From: Thermohalobaculum xanthum
Lineage (GTDB): Bacteria; Pseudomonadota; Alphaproteobacteria; Rhodobacterales; Rhodobacteraceae
Length of the DNA: 64,000 bases
Direction of reading: 5' to 3'
NCBI RefSeq assembly: GCF_016623495.1
Contig: NZ_JAEHHL010000006.1
Span: forward strand, 62,001 to 126,000
The notes beneath the pieces were generated by a model. That model did not search any database, was not told the origin of the DNA, and was given only the letters and a program-made list of their open reading frames with translations. Both the position numbers and the translations under genes were made by a program. Positions 51,812 through 60,596 of the stretch are shown here, piece after piece (within the stretch, counting starts at the first letter, position 1; each line of letters starts with the position of its first letter).

Positions 51812-52564
51812 GTGCACGTCATCAGCCTCTTCAACAGCAAGGGCGGCGTCGGAAAGACGGCCACGGCGGTGAACCTTGCCTATCTCGCGGCAAGCTCCGG
51901 TCGCAGGGTGCTGATCTGGGATCTGGATCCCCAAGGCGCGACGAGCTTCTACTTCCGCGTCAAGCCCAAGGTGAAGGGAGGCGCGAAGAAGATCGCGAAG
52001 GGCAAGAGCGACCTCGACGATCTGATCAAGGACACCGGGATCGAAAACCTCGACCTGATCCCCGCAGACCTTTCCTATCGCGAGTTCGACATCCGGCTGT
52101 CAGGTGAAAAGTCGACGGCGCTGAAGAAGATGGTCGCGCCGCTTGAACACGACTACGACTTGGTGTTCTTCGATTGCGCCCCCAGCATGTCGGCGCTGTC
52201 CGAGCGGGTCCTGCGCGCGACCGACCTCCTGATGGTGCCTGTCATTCCGACAACGCTGTCGCTCCGGGCATTGGATCAGCTGGAGCGGCTGATCGACGAC
52301 GTCAAGACGGGCGACCTGACGGTCCGATGGTTCTATTCCATGGTCGATCGCCGGAAGAAGATGCATCGCGAGCTGGTCCTCGGCGCGAAGGGCGCGGCGC
52401 GCACGGGAAGCAGCAAGCCGCTCACGTCGAGCATTCCCTATTCTAGCCTCGTGGAGCGCATGGGTGTCGAGCGCCGGCCGGTGGTCGATTTCGCGCCGCG
52501 CAGCGCCCCCGCGCTCGCCTTCAGAGATCTCTGGGACGAGGTCGTGCCGCTGGTTTCGAGGTAG
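51812..52564 (+). CDS. ParA-family ATPase, orphan
   Basis: A 250-residue ParA/MinD-type ATPase, start GTG 51812 after ATAGGGAGCGTATC. Deviant Walker A SKGGVGKTATAVNLAYLAA (residues 9-27), DLDPQGATSFYF (A-prime region), and VFFDCAPSMSALSERVL. There is no parB or centromere-like site next to it, so its cargo is unknown. It may position a protein complex rather than a plasmid. Confidence 0.88.
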   Translation: MHVISLFNSKGGVGKTATAVNLAYLAASSGRRVLIWDLDPQGATSFYFRVKPKVKGGAKKIAKGKSDLDDLIKDTGIENLDLIPADLSYREFDIRLSGEKSTALKKMVAPLEHDYDLVFFDCAPSMSALSERVLRATDLLMVPVIPTTLSLRALDQLERLIDDVKTGDLTVRWFYSMVDRRKKMHRELVLGAKGAARTGSSKPLTSSIPYSSLVERMGVERRPVVDFAPRSAPALAFRDLWDEVVPLVSR

Positions 52565-52901
52565 CTTTTCGGCCCGGCATCGTGGCACATGCTGCTCGCC
52601 TGCAGGTCGGGCGTGACGCAAAGCCCAATTTGACGCTGCATGGGGCTCGCAACCACAGCCTGATATGCGCCCATCGAAATCGACCGAATAAAATCAATAA
52701 ATAATCAATATAAACTGATTTTTGTTATTTTTAATTATTTTGATAAAATTTATTATGCCATATTCTCGACCTGTATTTTTTCTGTCATCCAAATTTCATC
52801 AATATGTGACTACAATTCGCAACCTGTGATTGCATACTCCCGCCGCGCCAACACCTTGTTGCAGCTTGTGAAAATCACAAAACCGTCGGCTGGAGTAACG
52901 C
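52565..52901. other. AT-rich intergenic region before the RTX phosphatase
   Basis: No gene. 52681-52800 has only 27 G/C among 120 bases by count, in sharp contrast to the rest of the window. It holds the Pho-type promoter at 52771-52816. Further right, an inverted repeat TTGTGA/TCACAA at 52866-52880 lies just before the ribosome site GGAG. Confidence 0.6.
52771..52816 (+). promoter_or_regulatory. Pho box and -10 of the PhoX-type gene
   Basis: Three 7-base units with 4-base spacers, repeating every 11 bases: CTGTATT (52771-52777), CTGTCAT (52782-52788, perfect Pho half-site) and ATTTCAT (52793-52799). A -10, TACAAT (52811-52816), follows 11 bases after the last unit, the distance expected when PhoB replaces the -35. 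The start codon is 85 bases further on. Confidence 0.6.
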
Positions 52902-55900
52902 ATGAAGCCCCTCGATTTCGACATCCCCGGGTTCCTTTCGGCGTCCGGACAGGCAAAGAAGCCTGCGAAGACCTCCACGGTCACCGACCGCGAAGCCTCG
53001 ACCCTCGGCAATCAACTTTCCACGGTCGCCGACAGCGGCTCCGGCGAGGCCGGCTCCGAGGTGGTGAGCGTCTATGACGGCAAGCTCTACGTGACCAATG
53101 GCGCCGAGGACCGGATCGACATTTTCGACGCGGTCTCGGGGGCCTTCATCGACTCGATCGATCTCACGACGATGGAGGGTTATGCGGGCGTCCAGTCGGT
53201 CGATGTCAGCGCCGACGGCATCGTTGTCGCCATCGATGTCGACAACGCCGAAATCGCCTCCGAGCCGATGCTCGTCGGCCAGGATGGCTGGACGACCCAG
53301 CCGATCTTCACGGTGGGCGGCACGCTCGACAACGGCTATCAGCCGATCGGAATCCTCGATGGCATCGGTGCCATCGAGCTCGATGCGAACACTGTGCGCG
53401 TCTACGTCAATCACGAACTCGGCAATGCCGAGGGCACGCCCTACGAGATCAACGGCGTCGAACTCACCGGTGCGCGGATCTCGTATTTCGACATCGACAA
53501 GGCGACGATGTCGATCACCGATGGCGGTCTCGCCTACAACGCGATCTACAACCCGGATGGCACGCTGCTCGACGACGTTGGGGACCTGGTCGAGGGCCGC
53601 AACGGTCTGGACCGGCTCTGCTCGGGCGCGGTCTTTCAGGCCGATGAATTCGGCGCGGGCAACGGGATCGTGGACACGATCTACTTTGCCGGTGAAGAGA
53701 CGGGCGGCGTCTTCTCGAATGTCAGCGGCAACGAGTGGGCGCTCGATATCGCCACGGGCGAGCTTTGGGCGGTTCCCGCGATGGGCCGCGGCTCTTGGGA
53801 GAACATCACCCAGATCGACACCGGCACGACGACGCATGTCGCCTTCATCCTCGCCGACGACACCGCGCCCTTCGACGCGGATGGCGACGGCGCCGACGAA
53901 GCCGCTCCGCTCTTCCTCTATGTCGGCGAGAAGGACGCCTCGGGCGACTTCCTCGAGCGCAACGGCCTGAAGGACGGCAAGCTCTATGTCTGGGTCGCCG
54001 ACAGCGGCGACACGGTGCCCTCCGAGTTCAACGGCAACAGCGAAAGCCGCACCGGAACCTGGGTCGAGATAGACAACACCCCCGATTTGTCCCAGGCGTC
54101 GGAAGACGGGTCGACCGGCTACGACGAATACGGCTATCCGACGCAGAAAACCTTGTGGACGCGTGCCGAGGCCGCCGGTGCCTTCGGGTTCTCGCGGCCC
54201 GAGGACGTGTCGACCAACCCCGCGGACGGCTCCGAGATCGTGCTCGCCTCGACGGGCGTGAGCTCCTACGACGGCGGCGCCGATACCGTCGGCACGCTCT
54301 ACACGGTGCAGACGTCGTTCGACGCGTCCGGCAACCCGATCTCGGGCACGACGACGATCATCTATGATGGCGACGCCGATCCGTCGCAGACCCTCCGCTC
54401 GCCCGACAACCTCGACTGGGCAGATGACGGCAAGATCTACGTCCAGGAAGACCGGGCCGTGGACGGCATCTTCGGGGATGGCGCGGTCAACCCGGCCGGT
54501 GCCGGTGTCGTTGTGGTCGACCCGTTGACCGGTGACGCCACCCGCATCGCCGAGATCGACCAGACCGCCGTCTCGCCGCTCGGCGCGGTCGACGAGAACG
54601 TCGGCGCCGACGGAACCGGCTCGATCGACATTGGCGACTGGGAGAGCTCAGGCATCCTCGATGTCTCGTCACTGTTCGGCTATCCGGCGGGCTCGCTGTT
54701 CCTCGTCGACGTGCAGGCGCACAGCCTCGATGATCAGGACCGTTTTCCGTCGACCGAGGGGACCATTGCCGGGCTTCTTACGGACGGCCAGCTCAAGGAG
54801 GGCGGACAGCTTCTGTTCCTCGCAGCGCCGGGTGTCGAGATCGAGGTGCAGAACCCGATCGATCCGGAATACGCGCAGAACGGCCTCGTTGCCCGGTTCG
54901 ACCTCGACGGCAACCTGATCGACACGGTCGAGGTCGGCAACCTGCCGGACATGGTGACCTACTCGAATGACGGCACGATGATCTTCGTCGCCAACGAGGG
55001 CGAGGCGCAGGACGTGCTCGACCCGAAGGGCTCGATCTCGATCATCGATGTCGCGACGGGGGATGCCGAAACCTTCTATTTCGACGAGTTCGACGCACAG
55101 GTCGACGCCTTGCGCGACGCGGGCGTCCGGATCTTCCCGGACTGGCTCCCCTCGATCGATTTCGAGCCCGAATACATCGCCGAAGGCGCCGACGGGAAGC
55201 TCTACGTGACGCTCCAGGAGGCCAACGCCGTCGCGGTGTTCGATCTCGACTCGAAGTTCTGGGAGCGTATCATCCCGCTGGGCACGTCCGAGCACTCGGC
55301 CGAGGGCTTCGGGATCGACCCGTCCGACAGGGATGACGCCATCGCGATCCAGAACGTCCCGGTCGAGGGCCTCCGCATGCCCGACGCCATCGCCACGGTC
55401 GAAATCGATGGCGAGGTGTACTTCCTTACCGCAAACGAAGGCGACAGCCGCGACTTCGACGAGGCGCGAGGCGAGGACCTGGTCGACGGCGACCTCTCGA
55501 ACGGCGAGTTCGACGCCGCCGAGTTCCCCGAGATCGCCCTGATGCTCGAGGACGAGACGCTGCTCGGGCGGCTCAACTTCTCGAACATCGATGGCGACAC
55601 GGATGGCGACGGCCTGATCGAGGAACTCCACTCGTTCGGGTCGCGCTCGTTCACGATCTTCGACGCGGATGGCAACGTGGTCTTCGACTCGGGCGACGAC
55701 TTCGAAAGCGTCATCGCGGCGAACCGCGTGCCGAACGCGTTCAACAATGACGGGTTCCCCTCGGACGAACCCGGGGTGATCGACGAGAACCGCTCGGACA
55801 ACAAGGGCCCCGAGCCCGAGGCGATCGCGGTCGGCAAGGTCGGTGACGCAACCTTCGCGTTCATCGGGCTCGAGCGTGACGGCGGGATCATGATCTACGA

Positions 55901-56543
55901 CATCTCTGACCCGTCGAACCCGGCTTTTGTCGACTACATCGACAGCTCGGTCGACGGAAACATTGCGCCCGAGGTGATCCGCTTCATCCCGGCGGACGAG
56001 AGCCCCAGCGGCCTCGCGCAGATCGCGGTGTCCTACGAGATCTCGGGCACGACCGCGGTCTACGATCTCGAGCTCGGCAAGGCGATCATCGGCACGACCA
56101 AGGGTGACGAGCTTTCCGGTGGGCTCGGCGACGATGACATCGACGGCGGCAATGGTCGCGACCTGATCCTCGGCGGTGCCGGTGACGACGAGATCGACGG
56201 CGGCAATGGCAAGGACAAGCTTGCCGGCGGCACCGGGAACGACGTCATCCACGGTGGCAATGGTGCCGACTGGATCCATGGCGGCCAGGGTGATGACGAG
56301 CTCGATGGCGGCCGGGGACCGGACACCTTCTTCTTCGATCTCGGTGACGGGCAGGACACGATCGTCGCGCTCCAGCGCAACGACAAGATCGACCTGTCCT
56401 CCACTGGCCTGTCGTTCGGTGAGCTGGTGATCAGCGATCTTGGCGGCGGAGCCTTCGAGGTCGCCTACGGTGCCTCGGACACGATCCACGTCACGCTGGC
56501 GATGGGGAACGCGACGCTCGACGAGGCCGATTTCGTCCTCTGA
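52902..56543 (+). CDS. RTX protein: PhoX-like (DUF839) domain nested in a choice-of-anchor-I propeller
   Basis: A 1213-residue protein without a signal peptide. Residues 50-115 (GSEVVSVYDGKLYVTNGAEDRIDIF, VQSVDVSADGIVVAIDV) are the first propeller blades of a choice-of-anchor-I protein. Residues of about 115-655 look like a PhoX/DUF839 phosphatase domain (ILDGIGAIELDANTVRVYVNHELGN, RLCSGAVFQ, TGGVFSNV, DNLDWADDGKIYVQEDR). From about 656 the propeller resumes (GNLIDTVEVGNLPDMVTYSNDGT, GSISIIDV) to about 1050. Eight GGxGxDxxx RTX nonapeptides at residues 1073-1144 bind calcium, and the C-terminus DEADFVL suits type I secretion. Predicted secreted calcium-dependent phosphomonoesterase. Ribosome site GGAG before ATG 52902. 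Confidence 0.82.
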   Translation: MKPLDFDIPGFLSASGQAKKPAKTSTVTDREASTLGNQLSTVADSGSGEAGSEVVSVYDGKLYVTNGAEDRIDIFDAVSGAFIDSIDLTTMEGYAGVQSVDVSADGIVVAIDVDNAEIASEPMLVGQDGWTTQPIFTVGGTLDNGYQPIGILDGIGAIELDANTVRVYVNHELGNAEGTPYEINGVELTGARISYFDIDKATMSITDGGLAYNAIYNPDGTLLDDVGDLVEGRNGLDRLCSGAVFQADEFGAGNGIVDTIYFAGEETGGVFSNVSGNEWALDIATGELWAVPAMGRGSWENITQIDTGTTTHVAFILADDTAPFDADGDGADEAAPLFLYVGEKDASGDFLERNGLKDGKLYVWVADSGDTVPSEFNGNSESRTGTWVEIDNTPDLSQASEDGSTGYDEYGYPTQKTLWTRAEAAGAFGFSRPEDVSTNPADGSEIVLASTGVSSYDGGADTVGTLYTVQTSFDASGNPISGTTTIIYDGDADPSQTLRSPDNLDWADDGKIYVQEDRAVDGIFGDGAVNPAGAGVVVVDPLTGDATRIAEIDQTAVSPLGAVDENVGADGTGSIDIGDWESSGILDVSSLFGYPAGSLFLVDVQAHSLDDQDRFPSTEGTIAGLLTDGQLKEGGQLLFLAAPGVEIEVQNPIDPEYAQNGLVARFDLDGNLIDTVEVGNLPDMVTYSNDGTMIFVANEGEAQDVLDPKGSISIIDVATGDAETFYFDEFDAQVDALRDAGVRIFPDWLPSIDFEPEYIAEGADGKLYVTLQEANAVAVFDLDSKFWERIIPLGTSEHSAEGFGIDPSDRDDAIAIQNVPVEGLRMPDAIATVEIDGEVYFLTANEGDSRDFDEARGEDLVDGDLSNGEFDAAEFPEIALMLEDETLLGRLNFSNIDGDTDGDGLIEELHSFGSRSFTIFDADGNVVFDSGDDFESVIAANRVPNAFNNDGFPSDEPGVIDENRSDNKGPEPEAIAVGKVGDATFAFIGLERDGGIMIYDISDPSNPAFVDYIDSSVDGNIAPEVIRFIPADESPSGLAQIAVSYEISGTTAVYDLELGKAIIGTTKGDELSGGLGDDDIDGGNGRDLILGGAGDDEIDGGNGKDKLAGGTGNDVIHGGNGADWIHGGQGDDELDGGRGPDTFFFDLGDGQDTIVALQRNDKIDLSSTGLSFGELVISDLGGGAFEVAYGASDTIHVTLAMGNATLDEADFVL
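56118..56333 (+). repeat. RTX nonapeptide repeats (coding)
   Basis: Eight tandem 27-base units encode GGLGDDDID, GGNGRDLIL, GGAGDDEID, GGNGKDKLA, GGTGNDVIH, GGNGADWIH, GGQGDDELD and GGRGPDTFF, the calcium-binding beta-roll of the secreted phosphatase. Confidence 0.9.
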
Positions 56544-56564
56544 GACCGCCGATCTGAAAAAGTG

Positions 56565-56587
56565 ATGCGGCCCGGCGCGGGCCGCAT
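56565..56587. terminator. Hairpin after the RTX phosphatase gene
   Basis: Perfect 10-bp stem ATGCGGCCCG / CGGGCCGCAT with a 3-base loop, 22 bases past the stop. An AAAAA run lies just to the left, so read on the minus strand it is a classic hairpin-T-run terminator; on the plus strand it is a hairpin alone. Probably bidirectional. Confidence 0.6.
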
Positions 56588-56768
56588 CCGCATGTCATCG
56601 CGCGCACTGCCGGGACGGCTCGATCACCAACGAGGATGCTGGTGCGCCGCCGTGCGACAAGTCTTCCGCGAACCTTAGGCAAGCATGGACCAAGCGCGTG
56701 CCCCGCGTGGCGATCCGCTTCGCTTGCCCCGCCGACGGTGAGAGTATAATGAGCGGAGACCCTGATGG

Positions 56769-56844
56769 GCCGGCATAGCTCAGCTGGTAGAGCACGTGAT
56801 TTGTAATCTCGGGGTCGGGGGTTCGAGTCCCTCTGCCGGCACCA
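56769..56844 (+). tRNA. tRNA-Thr (anticodon TGT)
   Basis: 76 bases including an encoded CCA end. The acceptor GCCGGCA pairs with TGCCGGC; the D arm AGCTCAGCTGGTAGAGC and T arm GGGGGTTCGAGTCCCTC are standard. The anticodon loop TTTGTAA gives TGT at 56802-56804 (threonine, ACA/ACG). The anticodon stem has a T-T mismatch at the third pair, which may be normal for the lineage. Confidence 0.97.
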
Positions 56845-56921
56845 CCACTCACGCCAACACGCTGAAACATCTCGACTTCCGCTGGAGCCGGTCAGGCGCA
56901 GGAGTGGCGCGTGGCGGGTGG

Positions 56922-58499
56922 TCAGGCGAACTCGCCCTGAACGTGCCAGGCCGGCCAGTTGGCCTGGGGCGTGTGAAACAGCCACAGGCGCGGGCCCTCG
57001 GCCGTTTCGACCCGCCAGTAGTCGCGGGCGCCGCCGCGCCAGGCGGGATCGTCCCACCACCATTCCGGAGCGATCCTCTCCGGCCCCGTCGCACGGAGTG
57101 TCGCGAGCGTCCGGCCACGCCAGCGGAAGCGCGCGGGCGGGTGGATGGGCGCGCTCTGCCCGGGATCGAGTTCGGTCACCGGCTCAGGCGGGAACAGGGT
57201 GATCGGGCGCGCCGCATGCTCCCGGCCGTTCGGATCGTGCCGCGGCTGCCAGTCTCCCGGCCCGGACCAGGCGGCGGCGGCCATGATGAAAGCCCGCTCG
57301 GGGATGTGGCTTTCGGCCGGGAGAAGCCGGATCACCGCTTCGAAGCCAATGCGGTTGCCGACCCGTGCGATCAGATCGGCCAGTCGGTCGTCCTCGGTTG
57401 CGCGCCGCTGCCCCTGCGTCGGGGCGCCGCCATGCAGGGCTGCGCCGGTTTGCGCGGGGGGCAGCGCCTCGGCTTCGATCGCCTCGAGCCGGAGGGCATC
57501 GATGCCGAAACCTGCCTCGATCGCCTCGACTTTCGGCTGGAACAGCGCCCGCAGCCGCATCGGATCGCGCATGGGACGGGCAAGGCGGATCATCGCGGTC
57601 TGGTCGGCGCCATCGACCCGCCGCGCGCTGAGGCGCATTGCCCGTGCGCCTCTCTGCTCTCTTTCCAGATGGTGGCAGACCCGCTCGAGCAGGCGCTCGA
57701 GCCCTGCCATCACGTCCGACACCAGGCCGATCGGCTCGGGTAGCGTGAGACGTGCGGCGAAGACCGGCGTGGCGCGCAGGGCCGTGACCGGTTCGGGCTC
57801 GATGCCCAGCGCCTGATCGAGTCGACGCATCGTCTCGACCCCGAAGCGCCGCGCCAGGGCGCCCCGGGGCACGCCGGCCACGTCGCCGATCGTCCGCAGT
57901 CCCGTGGCGGCCAGCGCCTCTGCCGTCGCGGGTTCGAGCCGAAGTGCCGAAACGGGCAGGGGGCCGAGCGCGGCCCGGACCTGGCCGCGAGGCACGACGA
58001 CGGCGCGCTCGCGGCCGAAATGGGCAAGCGCCCAGGCGGCGCCGCGATTGTCGGCCATTGCAGCGCGGGCGCTGAGGCCCTGCTTTCCAAGCCCGGTGAG
58101 CAGACCCGACAGCATGTCGGCCTCGCCACCGAAGAGATGCGCAACGCCGGTCGCATCGAGCAGCAGTGCGCCTGCGCCCGGCTCGGCCGTGTCGAGCCCG
58201 ACAGTTGGCGAGAATCGCCCTGCCCAGCGCACCAGTGCCCGTCGGAAATCGGCAAGACGCTCGGGCTCGGCTGGCCGGGTCGCGAGACCGGGGCAGATCG
58301 CCCGGGCGTCGGTCAGCACCATGCCCGCGGCGAGCTCCGCCGCTGCCGCCGCGCGGTTCACCGAAACCAGGCGCAGCGTCCCCGCTTCCTGGGCGGTGAC
58401 CGCGAAAGGCTGCCCGGCATCCGCCTGACCGTCATGCCTGAGGCGGCATTCGGCGCCCAGATGCGGAAGCGCGACCGAGATGATGCGCCGTCGGGGCAT
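56922..58499 (-). CDS. imuB: ImuB, Y-family polymerase-like mutagenesis protein
   Basis: A 525-residue Y-family-like protein. Start ATG 58499 lies 5 bases after the imuA stop. It begins RRIISVALPHL where active Y-family polymerases have catalytic acidic residues, so as expected for ImuB it is catalytically inactive. ALGPLPVSALRLEPATAEALAATGLRTIGDVAGVPRGAL is the helix-hairpin-helix region. ImuB links ImuA and DnaE2 to the clamp in error-prone lesion bypass. No dnaE2 follows. Confidence 0.88.
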   Translation of the reverse strand: MPRRRIISVALPHLGAECRLRHDGQADAGQPFAVTAQEAGTLRLVSVNRAAAAAELAAGMVLTDARAICPGLATRPAEPERLADFRRALVRWAGRFSPTVGLDTAEPGAGALLLDATGVAHLFGGEADMLSGLLTGLGKQGLSARAAMADNRGAAWALAHFGRERAVVVPRGQVRAALGPLPVSALRLEPATAEALAATGLRTIGDVAGVPRGALARRFGVETMRRLDQALGIEPEPVTALRATPVFAARLTLPEPIGLVSDVMAGLERLLERVCHHLEREQRGARAMRLSARRVDGADQTAMIRLARPMRDPMRLRALFQPKVEAIEAGFGIDALRLEAIEAEALPPAQTGAALHGGAPTQGQRRATEDDRLADLIARVGNRIGFEAVIRLLPAESHIPERAFIMAAAAWSGPGDWQPRHDPNGREHAARPITLFPPEPVTELDPGQSAPIHPPARFRWRGRTLATLRATGPERIAPEWWWDDPAWRGGARDYWRVETAEGPRLWLFHTPQANWPAWHVQGEFA

Positions 58500-58504
58500 G
58501 GCGC

Positions 58505-59182
58505 TCAGGCGTGATGCGCCCGCCCGGCATGCGGCTGCCGATGCGAGGTCGCGGGTCCTGTCGCGGTGGCTCGCGTCCCGGCGCCATCGTTGGCGTGCCG
58601 CCCGAGCGTGACCTCCCAGCTTCCAGTCCGGCCGTGCTTCGACTTGATCCGCATCCATCGGTGCGGTGCTGTCCCGCCCGGGGCAGGGGCGGGCATTGGC
58701 ATGGCATGCCAGCGGCTCTCGGCCGCGTTCGTGGCGAGGCCCCCTTCCGGCACGAGGCAGAGCCCGATGCAGCCCCCGGTGCCGGCGGCGAGTTGGAGAC
58801 GGCGGCTCTGGGTCAGGTCCGCGGCAAGCTCGAGCTCTGCCACCACCAGGGGGGCGGCACCGGACCGCAGCGCTTCCTCCATGATCTGCAAGACCGCGAT
58901 CCGGTTCATCGGTCGCACGAGGATCAGGCGGGCAGGGTCGAAATGTGCGGCGAGCCCGCGCGGGCACAACATCTCGCGCATTCTCGTCTCGATGAGCCAG
59001 AGCACCGGGCCCTCGACCCTTCCCGCGGTTTCGGCGGCGAAAGCCCGTCGTCCCGGACCCGTCGCCTCGTGCATCCGCCCGGTTCTCAGCGCCGCCTCGT
59101 GCGGCAGTTGGCCGGAGGGCAAGGGGCGAGGGATCACCGCTGTGGCGGGGACTTCCAGCATTTGCGAAAGGGCGGTGCGCAT
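58505..59182 (-). CDS. imuA: ImuA, SOS mutagenesis protein
   Basis: A 225-residue RecA-like/SulA-related protein. ATG 59182 is used; a TTG at 59191 is also in frame. The GPVLWLIETRMREMLCPRGLAAHFDPARLILVRP segment and the RLQLAAGTGGCIGLCL region fit ImuA of alphaproteobacteria. Located 17 bases behind a perfect SOS box, it is induced with imuB after DNA damage. Confidence 0.85.
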   Translation of the reverse strand: MRTALSQMLEVPATAVIPRPLPSGQLPHEAALRTGRMHEATGPGRRAFAAETAGRVEGPVLWLIETRMREMLCPRGLAAHFDPARLILVRPMNRIAVLQIMEEALRSGAAPLVVAELELAADLTQSRRLQLAAGTGGCIGLCLVPEGGLATNAAESRWHAMPMPAPAPGGTAPHRWMRIKSKHGRTGSWEVTLGRHANDGAGTRATATGPATSHRQPHAGRAHHA

Positions 59183-59199
59183 GATGTTCAATCAAGTTT

Positions 59200-59214
59200 G
59201 TTCACTTAATGTTC
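59200..59214 (-). promoter_or_regulatory. SOS box (LexA site)
   Basis: GTTC-ACTTAAT-GTTC, exactly the alphaproteobacterial LexA consensus GTTC-N7-GTTC, immediately upstream of imuA on the minus strand (as GAAC-N7-GAAC). Confidence 0.85.
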
Positions 59215-59285
59215 TTATCTCGATTCGACCCCGACGGTCCAGAGCAGGTGAAACCCTCGAGGTCTGGATGTGGCCGGCCGGCGGC

Positions 59286-60596
59286 TCAGCCCACGCCGTG
59301 GCCCGCTTGCAAGTCGGAGGCGGGTTCCCTCGCGTCGGCCGCCTGCATCCCGGTCGCAGGCTCACGCGCCGTTTCTGCCTCGCGCCGCTTTTCGCCCGCA
59401 AGCAGCGCTGCCATCAGCAGGGGGGCGAGCAGGAAGTTCATGTCTGAAAGAAAAAGTCCGGTGTCATGCGGGAGCAGCAGGTCGGCGAAGGTCACCGCCA
59501 ACGCAAGGCCAAGAACCAGCATCTCGCCAGGGAAGAAACCTGCACTCCTCGCATGCCGGATCTGGAACAGCGCTCCGATATAAAGCGTGAGGATGTCGTA
59601 ATCGAGCACGCGCGGCGCAATCGCAATGCTGGCATAAGCGATCAGCGCGGCCTGCACATCTGGCGCCATGGAAGGTGATCGCATCCCGCATACCAAGAAC
59701 CACATGGTCCCAACCGACAGGACAGCCTGCGCTCCCACTGCCGGGATCAGATCGAAGCCCGCAAGGCGCAGCCGACCATAGAGCGACGCATAGAGATGCC
59801 ACTTGTTACCAGAATCGGTAAAGACCGTCGCCGTGTGACCAAGCGAGTCGAAGAACGCCACCCAGGTTCCCGCGCCGAGAAGAAGGATAGAAACTCCTGC
59901 AAGTGCGGCAATCGTCAGGGCCGAGACAGCCAGCATGCGCCATTTGCCGGTGGCAGCCAGAGCGATCGGAAAAGCAATGACGAGATGAGGCTTGAGCGCG
60001 GCAAACCCCAGCGCTACCCCTGCCGCAACGGGTCGGCGGTCAAGGTTCAGAAGCGTCAGGCCAATGAGGGCCGCGATCAGGAAGCCGGTCTGTCCGTTGA
60101 CCACGAGCATCAGAAACGGGGCCGGGATCATTGCTGCAAGCAGGGGCGTTCGGCCCGGCATGATGCGGTTGACGACGCCGAGGTAAAAGCTCAGCGTCAA
60201 GATGACCCAGAACGCATGGGCCGCGAAGGGTGGCAGCAGGCCGAATGGCGTAACAAGAACCTGAAAGACTGGAGGATAGTGCCACGGCATGACGCCCGTG
60301 AAACTGCCACCCAGTGCCGCTTCCTCGACGGCGCGATGCGCCTCCCAGTCATACGCGAGCGACGGTTGACCATTGAGCGTCATCGACGCCGCGGCCCAGA
60401 ACGCCGTGAAATCGAGCACATGGCGAAAGTCCGGCCCCCAGTTCAGCGCCAGCACGATGATGAAAAATGCCGTACCCACCAGCACCAGAGTGCAGCCGAA
60501 GAGTGCCAAGGCGTAAAGTCTGCGGTCCGTCGGCCAGACGGGGCGCAGCACGGCGCGCGCCATGATGCGCAGGTTCGCATTGCGCGGGCCGGTCAC
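59286..60596 (-). CDS. GT87-family (DUF2029) membrane glycosyltransferase
   Basis: A 436-residue protein with about ten helices. GTG 60596 is chosen: it overlaps the upstream stop in GTGA and has AAGGAGA nine bases before it. Hallmarks of GT87 enzymes: DFTAFWAAASMTLNGQPSLAYD, MPWHYPPVFQVLV and NGQTGFLIAALIGL, with ALKPHLVIAFPI. These transfer a sugar from a polyprenyl-phosphate donor to an extracytoplasmic glycan. Paralogous to the first domain of the neighbouring fusion protein. Confidence 0.85.
   Translation of the reverse strand: MTGPRNANLRIMARAVLRPVWPTDRRLYALALFGCTLVLVGTAFFIIVLALNWGPDFRHVLDFTAFWAAASMTLNGQPSLAYDWEAHRAVEEAALGGSFTGVMPWHYPPVFQVLVTPFGLLPPFAAHAFWVILTLSFYLGVVNRIMPGRTPLLAAMIPAPFLMLVVNGQTGFLIAALIGLTLLNLDRRPVAAGVALGFAALKPHLVIAFPIALAATGKWRMLAVSALTIAALAGVSILLLGAGTWVAFFDSLGHTATVFTDSGNKWHLYASLYGRLRLAGFDLIPAVGAQAVLSVGTMWFLVCGMRSPSMAPDVQAALIAYASIAIAPRVLDYDILTLYIGALFQIRHARSAGFFPGEMLVLGLALAVTFADLLLPHDTGLFLSDMNFLLAPLLMAALLAGEKRREAETAREPATGMQAADAREPASDLQAGHGVG

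Noticed and set aside
52681-52800. AT-rich strip next to a tRNA gene as a possible genomic-island edge
   Set aside because: There is no integrase, direct repeat of the tRNA end or mobile gene, and the strip is better explained as a Pho-regulated promoter.
56118-56333. Regular 27-base repeats resembling a CRISPR or minisatellite array
   Set aside because: The repeats are in frame and encode RTX nonapeptides; there are no unrelated spacers and no cas genes.
54669-56489. 606-residue minus-strand frame in the RTX phosphatase gene
   Set aside because: Antisense shadow of repetitive Asp/Gly coding sequence.
56595-56870. Minus-strand frame reading GTRTPDP across the tRNA gene
   Set aside because: This is the well-known spurious peptide produced by translating a tRNA gene antisense; no ribosome site and no independent protein features.
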